The notes under the pieces were generated by a model. It saw only the letters and a list, made by a program, of their open reading frames with translations. It had not been told where the DNA came from and made no database searches. From the NCBI RefSeq assembly GCF_000003815.2, contig NC_049995.1, forward strand, positions 9,557,506 through 9,621,505: 64,000 bases of DNA. The letters run 5' to 3'. This DNA comes from Branchiostoma floridae (Eukaryota; Chordata; Leptocardii; Amphioxiformes; Branchiostomatidae). The stretch's first letter is position 1; each line of letters starts with the position of its first letter. The position numbers and the translations under genes were made by a program. Positions 43,984 to 54,009 of the stretch are shown piece by piece.

Positions 43984-44524
43984 AGGGCCGTCCCTCGGAT
44001 GGCGGTCCCGTGTTTGAGGAGAGTCACACCTCAAGTACGTTCAAAATCCCACCACACTCATCGAAAGGAGTAGGGGTCCTTCCTAATGTGATTTAATAAT
44101 TTTGTGGACTACTTTTTCATTACCAAAAAGAACAAAACTTCACATATTTATTTACTATTAGAAACTAGAAGTTTACTAAGTTTGATTACACATAGCTTTT
44201 GGGAAAATAGGATTCAAAAACAATTAATCAACACTCTGCAGATTCAGGACCCTGGCTACCACTCTGAATTCAACTGGCCATGCTACCTCACTCCACTCCA
44301 ACAAGAAAAAAGAAAAAAACTGATCGGATTTCAAAGTTGACAATAAAATGTGGCTTATTGAGATATATATGCAGCTTGATACATGCTGACCGGTCTCCTA
44401 AGGCAGCTAAAGGAGTACGGCATATTTATTACATTATTTCAGGTCATTTTTTTTTCGAAAATCGCGTTGACTACTTTTACACGAAATAAAGTTTTTTCGC
44501 AACGGATTATTTCACCAGTTCATT

Positions 44525-45125
44525 TAGACCATATTTTCTCTGAGTAGTAAATTAATGTGATAAAGAAGTTCTATCGCAATTTAAAAAAAAAATCTTACTA
44601 GGGAATTAATGTGTTAGAGGAGTGCTATCACATTTTTCACTAGTAGGCACAAATCTATCCTTCTTATTCGTAAATTAATATGTTACAGGAGTGCTATCAC
44701 ATTTTTCACTAGTAGGCACAAATCTATCCTTCTTACTAGTGAATTAATGTGTTAGAGGAGTGCTATCACATTTTTCACTAGTAGGCACAAATCTATCCTT
44801 CTTATTCGTAAATTAATATGTTAGAGGAGTGCTATCACATTTTTCACTAGTAGGCACAAATCTATCCTTCTTACTAGTGAATTAATGTGTTAGAGGAGTG
44901 CTATCACATTTTTCACTAGTATGCACAAATCTATCCTTCTTACTAGTGAATTAATGTGTTAGAGGATTGCTATCACATTTTTCACTAGTAGGCACAAATC
45001 TATCCTTACTAGTGAATTGATGTGTTAGAGGAGTTCTATTACATTTTTTTCACTAGTAGACAATTTTTTCGTACTAGTAAATTAATGTTGTAGAGGGGTG
45101 CTATTGCATTTTTTTTCACTGATAG
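44525..45125 (+). repeat. 69-bp satellite, about eight copies
   Basis: Unit boundaries taken at TTAAT: 44606, 44675, 44744, 44813, 44882, 44951 and about 45017 and 45082, with a degenerate first copy near 44552. Core text is GTGTTAGAGGAGTGCTATCA followed by CATTTTTCACTAGTAGGCAC. Two variants (CTTATTCGTAAATTAATATG and CTTACTAGTGAATTAATGTG) alternate in the first copies, suggesting a 138-bp higher-order unit. Confidence 0.92.
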
Positions 45126-45179
45126 ATTTACACTGTCTCTTATTTCACAGTAACTTCTCAGTAATGATTTGATTCTTAC

Positions 45180-45420
45180 GCAACTTGTTGGTGGTTTGGT
45201 TCCCAGGGAACCTAGCGTGGGGTTCGTTCTCACGAGGTCTATATATGAAACTTATCCGCTTAAAACTCATTAAAAAAACGTTACAGAATCCATAAACAGT
45301 TGATCCTTAAGACGTTGGTTTATGAGGTGGAAGAGGGCCGATGAGCTGACTGTGGGAAAAAACAACACAGAGGGCCACTAGAGGTCAGAGGTTACTGAAT
45401 TTATCACACTTGCTTCGAGC
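45180..45420. repeat. Locally repeated block, copy 2 of 4
   Basis: Carries TTTGGTTCCCAGGGAACC, TTCTCACGAGGTCTAT, CTTAAAACTCATTAAA, TTGATCCTTAAGACGTTGG, TTTATGAGGTGGAAGAG and CAACACAGAGGGCC, parallel to 41883-42080. Confidence 0.5.
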
Positions 45421-46396
45421 TCACAGAGGTGGTTGTGGTCTCGGTACACAGTTTTTCGCCTATGGGGTTTTACATGGTTAAGGACCCCAAAGTGAGGTGG
45501 TTCGACGACCTATAGTAGGGTGCAGACACAATTCCCCAGATTTTGATATATTGAAGTGCAAGGTACAACCTACATAATATATGAAAATGAGCATAGATTT
45601 GCCGGCTCGTTAACGTTTTTCTATTAAAGACACTTTGATTTGACCCCCAGCGAAGGTCAGGGAACTGCAGGCGACGCACAGGAAATGCCGGTAACAGTAT
45701 CAAGGCGCAAATTCCCGCCGGCCGAAGAAGCAACGTAGACGAACTTATACAACACCGTATCAACACCGATATATTCCTCTACCATTCACCACAGTTTCCA
45801 CCTCGCTATTGTGCACGGAAAAATAACTTCGGCATTTGCAAGTACTGTAAGGCACTACTTTATATTGAACTACTTTTCTGGGGTCGCGGATAAATACTGT
45901 GTTCTGAGACCTTGCTGTTAAGGTTGTGCGTAGAACCAGACTACCCTGCGTAGAACAAGTCGTCAGGGACGCGGTAGGGATGATATACCACAGTTGATTC
46001 TCATAAAACCAATGAACGATTTGCTGAAGCACCCAGCAATCATCCTTAAGATATTGGTAAATGAGATGTAAGAGGATCGAAAAGGTCAGAACACAACTTT
46101 AAGACAGCCAAGTCAACTGAGCTCAAGGACACCATGTAGACGCCTGATCGCCCCATACTAAACATTCCTTCATTCCTGATACGACCAAACCTCCTTGATA
46201 CGATCAAACCTAAATGTAAACAAAAATTGCAGACTTTTTTTCATGATTTGTCTAATAGGGGCAAGTTAAACTTTCTGCTTCATTATTTCTACATAAAGGA
46301 TACTATTCCTGAAAAAAATAGAATTTCATAAAAACAAAATAGGTTACAACGTCCAGGTATACGTAATGCGATTTACAGTGGAAACTGCAAACATCT

Positions 46397-46626
46397 AACA
46401 CTAGTTCACCTTTATCCATGGGTGACCTTTATCCGTTGTTTTTAAAAACAGCACATTTGGGAGTATTAAGTTTGCTGACAGTGGTTTCACTCACCGGTTT
46501 CAAATTTGCAATATTTTCAAAATATTCCGATTTGAAACCACCGTACGTCGACTTGATATCCCTAAATACGTTTATTTTTACAAACAACTAATATATGTTA
46601 CCCTCGGATAAAGGTGAACCAGCGGT
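46397..46626. mobile_element. GTTCACCTTTATCC-type MITE inside module A
   Basis: Left AACACTAGTTCACCTTTATCC, trimmed here to AACACTAGTTCACC plus TTTATCC; right GGATAAAGGTGAACCAGCGGT. Contains the family block CGACTTGATATCCCTAAATA. Confidence 0.75.
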
Positions 46627-46836
46627 ACAGCAGATCCATCGTGGAAGACATGCTGGGGTAAATCAGGTTAGAGCAGAATTAAACCTAGTTCAGGTTATGA
46701 AAAAATAGATGATGATTGATTCACGTAAAAAGATTTTGTGTCATTATTCGAAATTGTTATAAATGTTTAGGCACAATTATGAACAATGAACACAACATTT
46801 TTCATGTGAATAAATCACATTCAATAACATGTTATG

Positions 46837-47065
46837 TTAGCCTCCTTCACCGGCCTCTCTGGGGGCATTGACGTAAGTTGTTTGGGGGTGGAGGAAAATA
46901 TGTAAGGAAAGAAAAACATGCCGAGAAATTATATGCCGAGAAGCTTTTACTCGCAGTACAAGCTTCCGGCATATATTCCTTTCCCTGCATTTTTCCTTTC
47001 CTTACATTTTCTCTTTCCTGGCGTGTTCCCAGTTAAAAATTACGGTGGTCGGTGAAGGAGGCTAA
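46837..47065. mobile_element. MITE with TTAGCCTCCTTCACCGGCC ends
   Basis: TTAGCCTCCTTCACCGGCC on the left is mirrored as GGTCGGTGAAGGAGGCTAA on the right. A second inner pair (GGAAAATATGTAAGGAAAG versus CTTTCCTTACATTTTC) makes it largely palindromic. Non-coding. Confidence 0.82.
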
Positions 47066-47099
47066 TATAATGTTTACCTAAATACTTATAAATAATTAT

Positions 47100-47259
47100 A
47101 ATGTCTATTGGTCAGACGCGGCTGCAGCCCGCTGTTTTATACTCCATCTTTTTTTTTTATATATTTGCCGCACACACTTCCAGCTCTGCAGTTTGGCTGC
47201 GACCTCAAGCTCGGTGACGTCATGACACGTTGTGCTACAACACAACAGAGCGGGTGAGT
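47100..47259 (+). promoter_or_regulatory. Candidate promoter / first exon of module A
   Basis: CTATTGGTCAG (inverted CCAAT box) at about 47105, a TATATAT stretch near 47158, CAGTTTGGCTGCGACCT and a consensus splice donor GGGTGAGTA (GT at 47254). All align with module B at 48416-48566. No coding frame starts here; a non-coding first exon is an inference. Confidence 0.35.
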
Positions 47260-47270
47260 ACGGAGACTGT

Positions 47271-47533
47271 TAGGGTGATATCTCACTGCACCTGGGGCAC
47301 CGGTACGGAACTGCGGGTTCGTTCACTACTGCACTGTTGTGATATTTTCGCCTTTTTTTATCATTCAGAAATTGCGTAATGCTTAAAAGTATGACATAGA
47401 TGGCAACAAAATGCACAAAACGTAAGAAAAGTCGTTCTTTATCTCTGAGATTCGTCGAGCATCTTTGAGTCTTTAAAACAAATCGAACCCCGCAGTGCCG
47501 CACCGGTGCCGAAAGTGCAGAGAGATACAATTT
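47271..47533. mobile_element. MITE, GGTGATATCTCACTGCACC ends
   Basis: Left AGGGTGATATCTCACTGCAC then CACCGGTACGGAACTGCGGG; right CCGCAGTGCCGCACCGGTGC then AAGTGCAGAGAGATACAAT. Related to 43729-43983. The frame on the minus strand is a by-product of this element. Confidence 0.75.
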
Positions 47534-47633
47534 TTATTGCCAAATATCAGTAATTTGTTGAGTTTGTTCTAATCTACTTTTTCTTACTTTTTTTGGCACT
47601 ATTGAAGCTCTTCTTTTTCATATACTTACAGGG

Positions 47634-47700
47634 ACTTAACACGACTTTTCTCACTTCACCCAGGTGTAAATATGGGTACCTGACTTTGGTGGGGAGGTAA
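47634..47700 (+). mobile_element. SINE fragment
   Basis: ACTTAACACGACTTTTCTCA then CCAGGTGTAAATATGGGTAC matches the middle of the intact SINE at 31816-31860. Head and tail are missing. Confidence 0.65.
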
Positions 47701-47844
47701 AAGACTACCTTTACCTTCTGTACATGTCTGTACCGTATATGTGGCACTGTTAATACAAGTTACAAAACTTAAGTGCATTGTCACATTGTCCTCGTCTGTC
47801 AGAAAGCAAAATAGAAAAAAAAAAAGATTCGGTTCTTACGTAAC

Positions 47845-48570
47845 CTATGATTGTTTGGTTCCCACGGGAATTCACTTACATAAAACCCAATGAACGATTT
47901 GCTGAAGGATACTGTAATCATCCTTAAGATGTTGGTAAATGAGATGTAAGATTATCGAAAAGGTCAGAGACAGCCAAGGCGCCTTAACGCGTCATAGATG
48001 CCTTATAAAGATCGTTACTTCTTACCGAACATAAATGTATTCATTTCTCCAAACAGCTGATAAAACTAGACTTAAATGTAAACAAAAGTCCTAGACGTTT
48101 TTTCATGATTTCTTGAAAACTATCTGCTTCAAACGGTTTCTTTTCCTAAATGGTGTTTTTTTAGGCACCCATCTTAAAACGAGACTGTGTGGGTTTACAA
48201 TGGAAACTTGCAAATAACTACAGGTGAAACATACGGGGCAAAATCATGTTACAATAATATAAGCAAACTTAGTTCAGGTTCTAAAAACAAGTAGATGACT
48301 TTTAGGGACAATTATGATTAACGAGCAGAAAATCTTATTTCAAATGAACCAATCACATTCAAGTCTGCACTAACCACGTGACAGGTTATATAAGATTCAA
48401 GTAAATACTCGATTTCTATTGGTCAGACATGGTTAATGCCTGCAGTTTTCTACTTCACTCTTCTTATATTCTTGCCTCACACACACCTTACCTTACAGTT
48501 TGGTTGCAACGTTCAGTGCGGTGACACGCGTTGTGTTGGGACACAAGTTGGAAACAGAGGGTGAGTACGG
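47845..48570 (+). repeat. Promoter-like module B, uninterrupted copy
   Basis: Direct tandem paralogue of 45995-47270 without the MITE insertions. It ends with CTATTGGTCAGAC (48416), CTGCAGTTTTCTAC, CAGTTTGGTTGCAACG and GAGGGTGAGTACGG. A TTATATAAG sequence at about 48388 precedes the CCAAT-like box. Confidence 0.6.
48380..48566 (+). promoter_or_regulatory. Candidate promoter / first exon of module B, perhaps for gene 3
   Basis: Conserved with module A through the inverted CCAAT box and the splice-donor consensus (GT at 48561). The next plus-strand coding exon begins at 54010 after an AG at 53999-54000, so this could be its non-coding first exon about 5.4 kb upstream. That link is inference only. 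Confidence 0.3.
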
Positions 48571-49084
48571 AATTTATTGCAAAACACCAGTTACATTATT
48601 GTTTCTTTAGTTTGTTGTAGTTTTCATTTTTGTTTGTTAATATTTTAGCACTGTCCTCTTCATTTCCAAGTATTTAGAAGCTTGTAAGTTTATGTGAATG
48701 TTTTGTTGCGTGCTTCGGTCCCGATGGCTTTTATGCCCTAGTGGTTTCACCTGTCTTTTGGCTTCGTAATGTACGTACCCATAGGTTAATGTTCAGGTCT
48801 GCTGAAGTCATCACAACCTCAAAATATTCAAAATATTATGAGTATTTATCTAATTTATTTGTCAAAGTTGTAATCTGTTATTATCCCATAGAAACGGTAG
48901 GACAATGAGAACTTATTGTTAACCACGTTTTTTTCCCTTGCTACCAAATACTCTGTTTGATCTATGCCGATAACAAAGCAAAACTGTGTAGCCAAGAAAG
49001 TACCTTCAAGAAGATAGTTGTGTTTGTTGTTGCTAGCTTTCTTATTTATAAGTTTGTTTATGATATTTTGCTCAGTTTCTTTAT

Positions 49085-49225
49085 TCGTTGGCTGGTTGGT
49101 TGGTTGGTAGCTTTGTTTGATATTTGATACGTAGGTTGGTTGTTTGATAAGTAGGTAGGTTTTTTTTTTATTAGGTTGGCCGGTATGTCGGTTGGTTGGC
49201 TGGATGGTAGGTTTGCTAGGTTGGT
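49085..49225. repeat. TTGG-rich simple repeat
   Basis: Irregular tandem GGTTGGTTGG / TAGGTAGG tract. The minus-strand frame rich in Asn, Gln, Pro and Thr is a translation of it. Confidence 0.8.
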
Positions 49226-49324
49226 TGTTTGGTAGGATGGCCGGTGACGATTACTAGGGCTTCGGACGAGTTTGGTGGGTTGTCCGTTGAAATTTGTCAT
49301 CTGGCACCAACAAGGCAAAAAAGA

Positions 49325-49465
49325 CAACTTAATTTTTTTACGCCAAAAATAGTTACTCAAGCAACTGGATATGGTTTTGAAACGGTCAGACGTTTCGGAT
49401 AGAATCCACTATCCTTCGTCAGTGACACTGAAGAGATCTGGAAGAAACAGGTCTTTTATACTCTA
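49325..49465 (-). repeat. Dispersed repeat shared with 28335-28500
   Basis: Contains GTTACTCAAGCAACTGG, ACGGTCAGACGTTTCGG, CCTTCGTCAGTGACACTGAA and GGTCTTTTATACTC in the same order as the copy in the hydrolase intron. Confidence 0.55.
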
Positions 49466-49911
49466 ACTATGAATAAAGACAATTTCAGATGTCCAATAGG
49501 AAAGGTTGTAAGACAATTCAGACTGAAGACAATTTGGATTAATTTTTTTAGATTGATATACCAAGCGCGATCCAATCCGCGACGGGGCAGATTTTCAGTG
49601 AAAAATACGGTCGACGCTCGGGCGATTTTGAAATTTGGCGAGCTCCAGCCCGTCTAAAAACTCGGCCGGCGTTCGCTTGAATTGTGGCGCGCCGCAGTGT
49701 GACACCTCCGGAGGTTTACAAGACACAGTGCAATCTTATTTTAAACAAGAAAGCTTCTGAAAAAAGCTGGCCTGTGCGTATTTTGGAAAAAGCCTGGATG
49801 TTAAACAAAATCACACGAAAAAAGATTTTTTAAACATCGAATTACTGAATTGGTCTTTCTTCTATTAAAAAAAGCACTACATGAGATTTGTCTAACAAAG
49901 AAAAAAAATTT

Positions 49912-49978
49912 AGCAAGTGGGGTTCGAACCTACGATCTACGGAAGATAGATACCGTGCTGTAGATCGCTCGGCGATTG
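49912..49978 (-). tRNA. tRNA-like sequence, probably a pseudogene or SINE head
   Basis: On the minus strand it contains GTAGGTTCGAACCCCAC, a good T-arm/B-box match, preceded by CGAGCGATCTACAGCACGG, a possible D-arm/A-box region. The anticodon stem around ACGG..CCGT does not close with a normal seven-base loop, so a functional tRNA is unlikely. Confidence 0.3.
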
Positions 49979-51362
49979 TACGTATAGAAGGGCTATTTGG
50001 TTAAAGTGACCGATCCATGCATCCATGCATCCATACAACCGCTTCTCCCGTCTCATAGCTACGCACTGGCAAAAATTATAATCAATTGTGTTGGACGGAT
50101 GTCGGACGAGCTCCGTCCATTTGTAAAGGGGGAATATTTTCAGCAAAAATACAGCCGACACTTGGGCGATCGCGCGATGTTGAAATTCGGCGAGCTCTGA
50201 CCGATCTACAAGCTCGGCCGGCGTCCGCATGAATTGTAAAGCCGGCTTAAAGCCCCGTTTACAAATCAAGAATTTAGCTCGGCCGAGTTGTTGGCGAGCT
50301 CCAAATGGACATTTTCGGCCGGAGTATGACCGGCGCTTTGGCGATTATGCGGACCTCGAGCGAATTTTTGCAGCTCGGCCGGCGTTTGCGGGGCACTTGC
50401 AGCTGCGCTTAATTCCAGCGAGGCCTCGGCGGCGAGGATTGGGCTTGGAGAGCTCGTCGATGGGTTGCTTGTAGCTCGACCGGAGCTTGCCCGAGCAATG
50501 GCCAAGACTTGGCCAATACTCGGGCGGCAAACCGACGGTTTTTAACTCTCTTTTTTTCGGTCCGAGTTTGCCCGAACTCTAAAGCCTCGCGCCAGACTCG
50601 TTCGGGATTCCTGCAATAACCGGACGATATTCCGTCCGACTTTAACAACTTTGGCGTGCTTTGGGCGAGCGTTGTGCTGGTGTCGCTGGGAGCTCGGGAG
50701 GGCTCCGTCAGAATTTTATCTGTCACCTAATCAATTTGACACCTGTGTTGTACACGTGCCTTTGTTTTGGGCTTTCATTTTTAGTAAACAGTCTGTTCCG
50801 AAATATAAGATGAATAAAGACTACTGTATGAACTACTGCAGAAAGCTGCGTACCTTTTATAATGTAAGGCAATTGGACACGAAGACAGTACTTCCTATAA
50901 ATTGTTTTTGTTACAGGTTTGGATGTGTGAGATCATACATTCTTCATGTCTGAAGGCTTCCGGTCTGAAACTCGTACGGCCTTTGCCGGCCTTCGCTCGA
51001 GGTTCGCCCAAGGTTCACTCGAGGTTCACCCGATTTCAGCTTTGTCAAAATCATTGTATTATGTTGAATAAGACTGGTGTGCTCACTTTGTGGCTCTTGT
51101 GGTAGTTTTGGGATTGGTGTATCACAACATTCCTGTTGATATTATTGTTTTCAGGGTGCCCGTTCACTCCACTCATGTCCTACATATATATCCCGCAATT
51201 CAGAAATCATATTTTACACAAATATTGGCTTTTTACAAGGTTAGTCAGTTCTGACTTCAAGACATTGTACAATCTCATTAACAAATTATAATCAGTTGTG
51301 TTAGACGGACATCGGACGAGCTCCGTCCATTGTAAAGGGGAAAGATTTTTAGCAAAAAATAC

Positions 51363-51462
51363 NNNNNNNNNNNNNNNNNNNNNNNNNNNNNNNNNNNNNN
51401 NNNNNNNNNNNNNNNNNNNNNNNNNNNNNNNNNNNNNNNNNNNNNNNNNNNNNNNNNNNNNN
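51363..51462. other. Assembly gap (100 N) near the centre of the foldback element
   Basis: A placeholder-length gap. It falls where the two inverted arms meet, so hairpin formation or repeat collapse is a likely cause. Confidence 0.98.
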
Positions 51463-52098
51463 GATACAATAGCAGAGTTTCTTTGTCGGCATCAGGGTCA
51501 TACCTCCTCGTAATTTAGAGCTCGCTGACACCTCGGCCGAGCTAAAATCTTGATTTGTAAACGGGGCTTTAAGCCGGCTTTACAATTCATGCGGACGCCG
51601 GCCGAATTTGTAGCTCGGTCAGAGTTCGCCGAATTTCAACATCGCCCGAGTATCGGCTGTATTTTTCGCTGAAAATCTGCCCCCTTTAAAAATAGACGGA
51701 GCCCGTCCGACGTCCGTCCAACACAACTGATTATAATTTGTTAAAGAGATTGTACTATGTCTTGAACGTGGACGAAGTCAGAACTGACTAACCTTGTAAA
51801 AAGCCAATATTTGTGTCAAATGTAATTTCTGAGTTGCGGAATATATGTAGGACATGAGTGGAGTGGACGAGCACGCTGAAAACAATAATATCAACTGGAA
51901 TCTTGTGATACACCAATCCGAAAACTACCACAAGAGCCACAAAGTGAACAGACCAGTCTTATTCAACATAATACAATAATTTAGACAAAGCTGAAATCGG
52001 GCGAACCTCGAGCGAAGGCCGGCAAAGGCCGTCCGACAGACTGGAAGCCTTCAGACATGAAGAATATATGAACTCACACATCCAAACCTATAGCAAAC

Positions 52099-53168
52099 TA
52101 GAGTTCGGCGACCTCATACCTCCATGAAAATTTAGAGCTTTTGTAAATTTCATGCAATTGACTAAGACATTAACATAATTTATGCGTGTTGTTGTTCATC
52201 ATTGACTAACGTACACATGTCACAAGTATAAAATTCCAATCATTAGACTTAAAGCGGCTTTGCAATTTTTACATAAATTATGCAAATAAGTTCCTCATTA
52301 CCATATTTGGAATCTGCTTATATTCCATCTATCATAATTAATAAGTGTTACATTTATTGAAGTCCAGTTATTAGTAATAATGGTATTATACAATTTCCTC
52401 ATTAATTATGCAAATAAGGTCCTCATTTGCATAACATGTATATCATTATGAACACCTTTGCCCAAGCTACCTGCACCCCTAAAATGATGCCAATCCGTCA
52501 ATCCTTTCTGCAGTTATCCACTTTGGAATGTCTTGACAAAAATGCCCCTGCAGTTCCGAAATTACATGTTAGGGGCTGAAATCTGCCCCACTTTGTCATG
52601 ACACTGCAGGCTATCTACCACCCAAATGTCAAGACTATATCATGTCCGGGACAAGAGATACATTGAAAAAGCTGCCATGATAGAATATTCTCATTAATTA
52701 TGCAAATTTACTCGTATTTTGTATGATTGGTATCTTATCTTGTACAACATTGTCTAAGGTACCTACATACCAAAAATCATGAAAATCCATTGTTCCCTTC
52801 TTGAGTTATCCTCTTCAGAAGTTTTTGACAAAAATGCCCCTGCTATCACAAACCTAGTCGGTAGGGGGCCAAAACTTATGTCACTTATTCCTGAGCACAA
52901 GAGCTATATAACACTCAAAAATCGTGACCATAGCGTGTTCAGAACACGAGATAGCAAAACCGGAAGTTGCGCTGCAGTACCAAGGGAAGCTGCTAGGGGG
53001 CCCAAAATCTAATCACTTCTACCTTTCATCGCACCCCACCAACACACCAAGTATGAAACTAATCCATCCAGCCGTTCTTGAGATATCTTGTTGACGGACA
53101 GACAGACAGACAGACACACACACAAACGCTGGGTAAAATATAACCTCCATGACATTTCATGGAGGTAA
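52099..53168 (+). mobile_element. 1.07 kb retroelement-like insertion in the foldback arm
   Basis: It begins CTAGAGTTCGGCGACCTCAT and ends CATTTCATGGAGGTAAAAA after a GACAGACA/CACACA tract. Its insertion splits the palindrome arm, so its ends are defined by the sequence resuming at AAATAGGAAG. It contains repeated ATTAATTATGCAAAT motifs and the GCTGCAGTACC block seen at 2690 and 3235. A short terminal hairpin (ACCTCCATG..CATGGAGGT) closes it. No open reading frame of a transposase or reverse transcriptase is present. Confidence 0.65.
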
Positions 53169-54009
53169 AAATAAATAGGAAGTATTGTCTTCGTGTCCAA
53201 TTGCCTTACATTATAAAATGTACGCAGCTTTCTTAAGTTCATACAGTAGTCTTTATGTATCTTATTTTTCAGAACAAACTGTTTACTAAAGATGAAAGCC
53301 CAAAACAAAGGCACGTGTTCAACACAGGTGTCAAATTGATTAGGTGACAGTTAAAATTCTGCCGGAGCCCTCCCGAGCTCCCAGCGACACCAGCACAACG
53401 TTCGCCCAAAGCACGCCAAACTTGTTAAAAGTCGGACGGAATATCGTCCGGCTATTGCAGGAATCCCGAACGAGTCTGGCGCGAGGCAGAAGAGTTCGGG
53501 CAAACTCCGACCGAAAAAGAGAGAGTCAAAAACCGTCGGGTTGCCGGCCGAGTATTGGCCAAGTCTTGGCCATTGCCCGGACAAGCTCCGGTCGAGCTAC
53601 AGGCAACCCATTGACGAGCTCCCCGAGCTCAACGCTCGCCGCCGAGGCCTCGCTGATATTAAGTGCAGGCCGAGCTGCCCCGCAAACGCCGGCCGAGCTG
53701 CTAAAAATCGGTCGAGGCCCGCATAATCGCCCAAACGCCGGTCATACTCCGGCCGAAAATGTTCATTTGGTGCTCGCCAACAACTCGGCCGAGCTAAATT
53801 CTTGATTTGTAAAGGGGGCTTAACAGGTCATTTTTTGCCTCGTGTAAATTGCGCCTTATTCGTTGAGTCCTGGCTTTCGGCACGGAGAACAAGCTGTTGT
53901 TTCTAAAAATTAACTTAAAAATAAGTTAATTTTCCGTTGTTACAATGTGAAGCAAAAAAGAACTGATCGTTCATATGTATATTCTTCTATATCAAACTAG
54001 ATCTTCAAC

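Larger units (their letters stand above)
42610..44030 (+). mobile_element. SINE fragment split by two adjacent MITEs
   Basis: CTCAGGTGAAAATGAGTACC..TTGGTTA at 42628-42656 resumes as AGGGCCGTCCCTCGGAT..GGTCCCGTGTTTG at 43984-44020, in register with the intact SINE body at 31845-31910. The intervening 1.3 kb consists of the two inverted-repeat elements listed next. Confidence 0.75.
45995..47270 (+). repeat. Promoter-like module A (paralogue of 47845-48570), interrupted by two MITEs
   Basis: Aligned blocks shared with module B: CCAATGAACGATTTGCTGAA, CATCCTTAAGATRTTGGTAA, AAATGTAAACAAAA, TTTTTTCATGATTT, TTAGTTCAGGTT-like, CTATTGGTCAGAC, TGCAG..GTTTTATAC, CAGTTTGGCTGCGACCT and GGGTGAGTACGGA. The insertion of MITEs at 46397-46626 and 46837-47065 explains the extra length. 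Confidence 0.6.
50247..53823. mobile_element. GC-rich giant foldback element flanked by TTAA
   Basis: Left end TTAA-AGCCCCGTTTACAAATC; right end GATTTGTAAAGGGGGC-TTAA. The left arm (50247-51362) is mirrored by 51463-52098 plus 53169-53823; the right arm is broken by an insert at 52099-53168. Matching blocks include CAATTTGACACCTGTGTT, ATTGGACACGAAGACAGTAC and TTGTGGTAGTTTT with their complements. The outer 0.5 kb is unusually GC-rich and full of GCTCGGCCG-type motifs. Adjacent 49560-50246 carries further partial copies of the inner part. Long frames on both strands are mirror images of the arms and not genes. Confidence 0.8.

Noticed and set aside
44525-45125. CRISPR-like array
   Set aside because: The 69-bp units are contiguous direct repeats without unique spacers, in a eukaryotic genome; this is a satellite.
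49912-49978. Functional tRNA gene on the minus strand
   Set aside because: The T-arm matches, but the anticodon arm does not fold properly and the acceptor stem could not be paired convincingly.
50229-53805. Frames of 80-153 residues in the GC-rich element, rich in Ala, Arg, Ser
   Set aside because: High GC removes stop codons by chance; frames exist on both strands and in both arms and encode no recognisable domain.
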